A DNA stretch of 64,000 nucleotides, taken from NCBI RefSeq assembly GCF_019091085.1, contig NZ_JAGXJY010000003.1, positions 310,001 to 374,000 of the forward strand, written 5' to 3'. Numbering within the stretch: the stretch's first letter is position 1; each line of letters starts with the position of its first letter. The notes below the pieces were generated by a model, which was not told the DNA's origin, did no database searches, and saw only the letters and a program-made list of their open reading frames with translations. Position numbers and translations under genes: made by a program. The DNA is from Mesorhizobium sp. GbtcB19 (GTDB taxonomy: Bacteria; Pseudomonadota; Alphaproteobacteria; Rhizobiales; Rhizobiaceae). Positions 60,029-64,000 of the stretch are shown one piece after another.

Positions 60029-61603
60029 CTATACCCCCGCCTCCGCGATGGCCGCCTTGGCCATGGCAAGCTGGGCAGGGGCGACCGACAGGTCGCGCAA
60101 GCCTGCCTCGAGCAGCGCAGGGATGGCGGCCGGGTCGCCGCCGGCATCGCCACAGAGGCTGACCGGGATTCCCGTGTCGCGCCCGAAGGCGGCGACGGCA
60201 GCGATCAGCCGCAGCACCGCCGGATGGTGGACTGAGTTGAGATGCGCCACAGCTGCGTTGTCACGCGCGGCCGCCATCACATATTGCGTCAGATCGTTGG
60301 AGCCGATCGAGAAGAAGGCGACGTCGGCGAAGGCTTCCGGCGCCAGCGCCACCGACGGCACCTCGACCATGATGCCGAGTGGCGGCAGCCTGTGCGCCAC
60401 GCCTTGCGCGGCAAGTGCGGCCTGTTCTTCCGCAAACAGCGCGGCGGCTTGGCTGTACTCGTCAGGTGTGGCGATCATCGGGAACATCACCTTCAGATTG
60501 CCGTGGATGGCGGCGCGCAGCAATGCCCGTATCTGCACGCGGAAGATATCGCGCCGCGCCAGCGACAGCCGGATGCCGCGCAGGCCGAGGAACGGGTTGG
60601 TCTCCTCGACGGTTAAACCCGGCACCGGCTTGTCGCCGCCGGCATCGACGGTGCGGATGGTCACCGGCTTGTTGCCGGCCCATTCCAGCACCTTGCGGTA
60701 GGCCTGATATTGCGTCTCCTCGTCCGGCAGCGTCTTGCCGAACAGGAATTCCGTGCGCATCAGGCCGACCCCGTCGCAGGTCGCGATATCGATGCCGTCG
60801 ACATCCGAAGGGTAGGCGATGTTGACCTGGACGCGCACCGCGGTGCCGGCCTTGGTCACCGCCGGTTCCGTGAGGAATGTCCGCGCCGCGCCCTGGCGGT
60901 CCGCGAAGGACGAGGCCGATACCCGGAAGGTTTCGACCTCGGCCGGGGATGGCGAGACAATGATCGCGCCGTGTTCGGCATCGAGCAGCGCGGCGCCGGT
61001 GAGCGGTGCGGCCGCGGCACCCAGGCCGACGACCATCGGCACGCCGCGCGAGCGCGCCAGCATCGCGACATGGCTGGCGGTGCTGCCGGATTTGAGCGCT
61101 ATGCCGCCGCCTTTGCTCCAGTCGGTTTCGAGGAAGCGCGTCGGCGCGATGTCCTCGCCGTAAAGAATGGCGCCGGGTGGTACAGCGGCTTCGCCGTCCT
61201 CGCTCAGCGCTCGCAACACCTGGTCGCGGATGTCGCGCAGATCCGCGGCGCGCGCGCGGAAATAGTCTTGGTCGGACGCGTCATAGCCGGCGATTTCGCC
61301 GTCGAGCGCCGCGCGCCAGGCGACATCCGCCGGCTGCCCGGAACCGATCGACGCGAAGGCCGGACCGCTCAGCGCATCGTCCTCCAGCATGGCGATGTGA
61401 AATTCGAGGATGCCGGCGGCATCGCCGTCGGCGGTGTCGACCAGAGCCGCCAACCGGCTGACGGCTTTGCCGATCGCCGTTTCCAGCGCGGCTCTTTCCT
61501 CGGTCGTGTTCGCTTTGTCTTGATAGGCGGCCGGCGGCCAGTCCAGGTCGAACAGCGGCCCTTCGGCATAGCCGGGAGAGGCGGGAATGCCGTCAATCCG
61601 CAT
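60029..61603 (-). CDS. PTS enzyme I dedicated to the dha system
   Basis: 524 residues, a little shorter than general EI (~570). Phospho-His178 in STASHVAMLARSRGVPMVVG, PEP-binding motifs GLMRTEFLF, NPFLGLRGIRLSLARRDIF and the C-terminal IGSNDLTQY and VSLCGDAGGDP with the active Cys. Starts at 61603 or 61612. It passes phosphate from PEP to the HPr encoded next door, then to DhaM. Confidence 0.88.
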   Translation of the reverse strand: MRIDGIPASPGYAEGPLFDLDWPPAAYQDKANTTEERAALETAIGKAVSRLAALVDTADGDAAGILEFHIAMLEDDALSGPAFASIGSGQPADVAWRAALDGEIAGYDASDQDYFRARAADLRDIRDQVLRALSEDGEAAVPPGAILYGEDIAPTRFLETDWSKGGGIALKSGSTASHVAMLARSRGVPMVVGLGAAAAPLTGAALLDAEHGAIIVSPSPAEVETFRVSASSFADRQGAARTFLTEPAVTKAGTAVRVQVNIAYPSDVDGIDIATCDGVGLMRTEFLFGKTLPDEETQYQAYRKVLEWAGNKPVTIRTVDAGGDKPVPGLTVEETNPFLGLRGIRLSLARRDIFRVQIRALLRAAIHGNLKVMFPMIATPDEYSQAAALFAEEQAALAAQGVAHRLPPLGIMVEVPSVALAPEAFADVAFFSIGSNDLTQYVMAAARDNAAVAHLNSVHHPAVLRLIAAVAAFGRDTGIPVSLCGDAGGDPAAIPALLEAGLRDLSVAPAQLAMAKAAIAEAGV

Positions 61604-61644
61604 GGCTCGCATTCCTTGCGGGTCTGAGAGCGTGCGGACCCGTC

Positions 61645-61947
61645 TCAAGCGGACCGGGCATGATCCGCGCCCTCGTCGAAGTCGCGCTGCACCAGACCGA
61701 CCAGCGCTTCGACCGCCTTGCTTGCGCCGTCGCCTTTGGCGCGGATGTGCAGCAGCGTTCCCTTCGGCGCCTTGGCCGCCATCACCTTGACGATGCTCTT
61801 GGCGTCGAACCAGGGGCCGTTCGCCGCCACCGCCACCTCCACTTCGGCCGCGAACGTCTTGGCGAGCTTGGTGAACTTCACCGAAGGGCGCGCGTGCAGG
61901 CCGACCGCATGGGTGATCAGAACGGTTGCTTCGGCGGATGCGGACAT
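61645..61947 (-). CDS. HPr-like phosphocarrier of the dha system
   Basis: 100 residues. Active His18 in GLHARPSVKF and a Ser51 site in AKSIVKVM, where general HPr is regulated by HprK. It links EI to DhaM. In E. coli these parts are fused in DhaM; here they are separate genes. Confidence 0.87.
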   Translation of the reverse strand: MSASAEATVLITHAVGLHARPSVKFTKLAKTFAAEVEVAVAANGPWFDAKSIVKVMAAKAPKGTLLHIRAKGDGASKAVEALVGLVQRDFDEGADHARSA

Positions 61948-61966
61948 TCAGTCGGTTCCCGTTTGT

Positions 61967-62356
61967 TCACGACGGCGACAATTCATGCGCCGTCGCCACC
62001 ACTTCCTTGAGCGAGGCGCCGCCGGAGGATTCGGTCGCCGCCATCACCGCGCCTTCCACGATCGGCGCGTTGCAGACGATGATCTTGTGCGAGCGCGGCT
62101 CGCCGATCATCTCGACCGCCATCTCCGAATTGGTCTCGGCGCCGCCGAGATCGACCAGTATCGCGACGCCCGCTTCCGACCAGGCCTTGTCGATCGCACC
62201 CATGATCGCCTCGACGCTGGTGCCGAGCCCGCCATGGCCGTTTCCGCCGCACCAGGCAAGCGGCACTTCGTCCCCGACCATCTGGCGCACCATGTCGGCC
62301 GTGCCCTCGGCAACCAGGGGCGAATGCGACACGATGACGATACCGACATTGCTCAT
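61967..62356 (-). CDS. dhaM: PTS EIIA-type phosphotransferase subunit DhaM
   Basis: About 129 residues, the EIIA-Man-like domain only. His11 (VSHSPLVAEG) takes phosphate from HPr and re-phosphorylates ADP held by DhaL. The ATG at 62356 overlaps the DhaL stop (TGATG). Confidence 0.87.
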   Translation of the reverse strand: MSNVGIVIVSHSPLVAEGTADMVRQMVGDEVPLAWCGGNGHGGLGTSVEAIMGAIDKAWSEAGVAILVDLGGAETNSEMAVEMIGEPRSHKIIVCNAPIVEGAVMAATESSGGASLKEVVATAHELSPS

Positions 62357-62955
62357 CAATGACCCTCTATCGCTTCCGCGACTGCACGCACCAGCAGCGC
62401 GGTCGAGCGCGCTCCGGCATCCATATGCCCGATCGAGCGTTCTCCCAGGAAGGAGGCGCGCCCGCGCAGGGCCTTCAAGGGCACCGTGGCCTCGGCCGCC
62501 TTGTCGGCGGCGTCGGCGATTTCGCCAGCCGTCTTGCCTTGCGCCAGCGCCTCATACACCGGCTGCAGCACGTCGAGCATGGTTTTTTGTCCGGGCTGCG
62601 ATTTGCCGCGCGCCGCGACCGCCTCGATCGCCTTGTTAAACGCCACCGTCAGCGCGGCGCGATCCGGCGTGGCCGGCAGTTCCTTGCCGAGCGCCATGAA
62701 CAGCGTGCCGAACAGCGGGCCGGAGGCGCCGCCGACGGTCATCACCAGCTTGGTGCCGACCGCTTTCAGCGCGTCGGGCAGCGGCTTTGCCGCAAAACCA
62801 TTCGTCTCGGCGCGCACGGCCTCGAAGCCGCGCTTCATGTTCAACCCGTGGTCGCCGTCGCCGATAGCCTGGTCGAGCGCGGTCAATTCCTCGGCATGCG
62901 CCGCGATCGTATCGGCCGCCGCCGCGATCAGTCGGGAGAAATCGGACGCGGTCAT
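62356..62955 (-). CDS. dhaL: Dihydroxyacetone kinase subunit DhaL
   Basis: 199 residues. Asp-rich nucleotide/Mg site IGDGDHGLNM at 31-40, then LVMTVGGASGPLFGTLFMAL and FLGERSIGHMDAGARS. It holds ADP/ATP and moves phosphate to the sugar on DhaK. Confidence 0.88.
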   Translation of the reverse strand: MTASDFSRLIAAAADTIAAHAEELTALDQAIGDGDHGLNMKRGFEAVRAETNGFAAKPLPDALKAVGTKLVMTVGGASGPLFGTLFMALGKELPATPDRAALTVAFNKAIEAVAARGKSQPGQKTMLDVLQPVYEALAQGKTAGEIADAADKAAEATVPLKALRGRASFLGERSIGHMDAGARSTALLVRAVAEAIEGH

Positions 62956-62965
62956 TATTGACCCT

Positions 62966-64000
62966 TCATGCCGGGGCGAACAGCGCCGCCACGGCAGCGA
63001 AAACCTCGGCGACCGCGAAGGCGCCGGGATCCGCTATGTCGAGCTGCCGGCCGATATAGGCGGAACGGCCGGCCTTTGCCTTCTGCATCGCCGCGGTTGC
63101 CTCGGCGCCCTGCCGCGCCGCTTTGGCGGCCGCTTCCAGCCCGCTCGCGTCGAGGGCCTTCAGCCCCGGCTCCAGCGCGTCGACCATGGTGCGGTCGCCG
63201 ACTTTGGCGCCGCCGTAGAAGGTCATGCGGTCGAGGCCAGCGAGCAGCGCCTTGGGCAAAGTTGCGCCAAACCCCAAAGTCTGCGCGGCGGCGGTGAAAA
63301 AGATCGACAGCAGCACGCCGCTCGAGCCCCCCATGGATGCGCCCAACGTATCACCGATTGTAGCGAGCGTTGCGGCCTTGTCGGCAAGCGGAAGTGTGTC
63401 GACACGGTCAAGTACGCTGCGCGCGCCGGTCGCAACGGTCGAGCCGGTGTCGCCATCGCCAGCCTTGGCATCGAGAGCGTTGAGGGGTTCTTCCAGCGCG
63501 ATCAGCTTCTGGCAGGCGGCCGTGATCAGCCGCTCCGTGGCCGCATCGCGGCTGGCAGCCTTTGCGGTCGAGCCGATAGCCGGCTTGGCCATCGTCACGA
63601 CCACCGGAGCGCGAACCGGCTTTGCCGGCAGCCAGGCATGCGGGCCGACAGGCGCCAGCAGCGCCGCCTCGCGCTCCGCGTCCAACCTGATCAGCGACAG
63701 CGAGAAGCCGTTCATGTTGAGCGCGGTCATCAGATGGCCGGGGCCGATGGTCAGCGCCACCGTCTTCGCCAGCGGCGAGGCCAGCACCGCATTGGCGATC
63801 AAAGACATTTCCAGCGGCGGCACCGAGCCGAGATTGTTGATCAACAGCGCATAGCGGCTGCCGGGATCGAGCCGCGCGGCAAGGCGCTCCGCCATGATCG
63901 CCACCAGCGCACCGGCGCTCTGCAGCGCGATCCGCTCGACGCCCGGCTCGCCATGGATGCCGAGGCCGAGCTCGCCATCATTCGCGCCGAACCGCTCCTC
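62966..64000 (-). CDS. ATP-type DhaK-DhaL fusion kinase (partial, 5' end outside window)
   Basis: The frame is open to base 64000. The visible part starts after the DhaK N-terminal half and contains GLGIHGEPG with the covalent-substrate His, the rest of DhaK, then a DhaL domain with KAGDGDTGSTVATG and GASMGGSSGVLLSIFF. Single-chain Dak kinases use ATP directly for dihydroxyacetone or for four-carbon ketoses. It stands 10 bases upstream of dhaL in the same operon. Confidence 0.8.
   Translation of the reverse strand, partial: EERFGANDGELGLGIHGEPGVERIALQSAGALVAIMAERLAARLDPGSRYALLINNLGSVPPLEMSLIANAVLASPLAKTVALTIGPGHLMTALNMNGFSLSLIRLDAEREAALLAPVGPHAWLPAKPVRAPVVVTMAKPAIGSTAKAASRDAATERLITAACQKLIALEEPLNALDAKAGDGDTGSTVATGARSVLDRVDTLPLADKAATLATIGDTLGASMGGSSGVLLSIFFTAAAQTLGFGATLPKALLAGLDRMTFYGGAKVGDRTMVDALEPGLKALDASGLEAAAKAARQGAEATAAMQKAKAGRSAYIGRQLDIADPGAFAVAEVFAAVAALFAPA

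Noticed and set aside
1..64000. CRISPR arrays, tRNA/rRNA genes, insertion sequences, prophage
   Set aside because: No regularly spaced repeats, cloverleaf or rRNA-like stretch, transposase or phage structural gene was seen on reading; absence was judged by eye, not by a search tool.

Overview
The window looks like chromosome of a Mesorhizobium-type alphaproteobacterium (order Hyphomicrobiales/Rhizobiales). The DNA is GC-rich with strong GC3 bias. It carries a succinoglycan-type exo locus in almost rhizobial gene order, an ExoX/SyrA-type exopolysaccharide repressor, BetI-like and LuxR/LysR regulators, and a propionate-CoA ligase. I saw no rRNA, tRNA, CRISPR array, insertion sequence or phage gene. 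The assignment is inferred from gene content and order, not from a database search.

Layout. (1) 1-13.1 kb, catabolism: the end of a berberine-bridge-type FAD oxidase; a LuxR regulator divergent from an acetone-carboxylase-type operon (acxA-acxB-acxC plus two SDR dehydrogenases); an opposing operon of amidohydrolase, Rieske ferredoxin and HD-domain protein; a LysR regulator; and a flavin/2Fe-2S reductase. (2) 13.2-19.3 kb: a BetI-like repressor divergent from a zinc alcohol dehydrogenase and a glycine-betaine-type ABC importer whose permease is a tandem fusion. (3) 19.3-24.7 kb: exoQ, an exoZ-like acyltransferase, exoF, exoY and, divergent, exoX. (4) 24.7-32.2 kb: a complete lasso-peptide cluster (ABC exporter, HPr-kinase-like kinase, Asn-synthetase-like cyclase, B2 protease, B1 RRE protein, an unannotated 50-residue precursor, and a divergent nucleotidyltransferase). 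It sits exactly between exoX and exoU, genes that are neighbours in the classical Sinorhizobium locus. (5) 32.2-53.0 kb: exoU, exoK, ugd, a Tat-linked GMC dehydrogenase pair, extra glycosyltransferases, a phosphoribosyltransferase-HAD fusion, exoT, then exoL-A-M-O-N-P, a PPP phosphatase and a second acyltransferase. (6) 53.1-58.4 kb: propionate-CoA ligase, a tiny membrane ORF, and a second RiPP cluster (32-residue precursor, B1, B2, kinase, nucleotidyltransferase) that has no cyclase and whose precursor has no ring-forming acid. (7) 58.6-64 kb: a dihydroxyacetone-kinase operon with its own PTS relay (DhaK, EI, HPr, DhaM, DhaL) plus an ATP-type DhaK-DhaL fusion running off the window edge.

How it fits together. 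The exo genes encode synthesis of a lipid-linked repeat unit (ExoY, A, L, M, O, U), flipping (ExoT), polymerisation and export (ExoQ, P, F), trimming (ExoK), precursor supply (ExoN, Ugd) and decoration (acyltransferases). The lasso tailoring gene is four bases upstream of exoU and probably shares its transcript. Six palindromes of the form TGTTGC-NN-TGCA-GCAA lie just upstream of exoY, the lasso precursor, a small ORF, exoT, exoL and an acyltransferase. They resemble PhaR/AniA-type sites and could tie polysaccharide and peptide production to carbon-storage status. The main novelty candidates are the phosphorylatable lasso peptide inside the exo locus and the cyclase-less sibling RiPP cluster.
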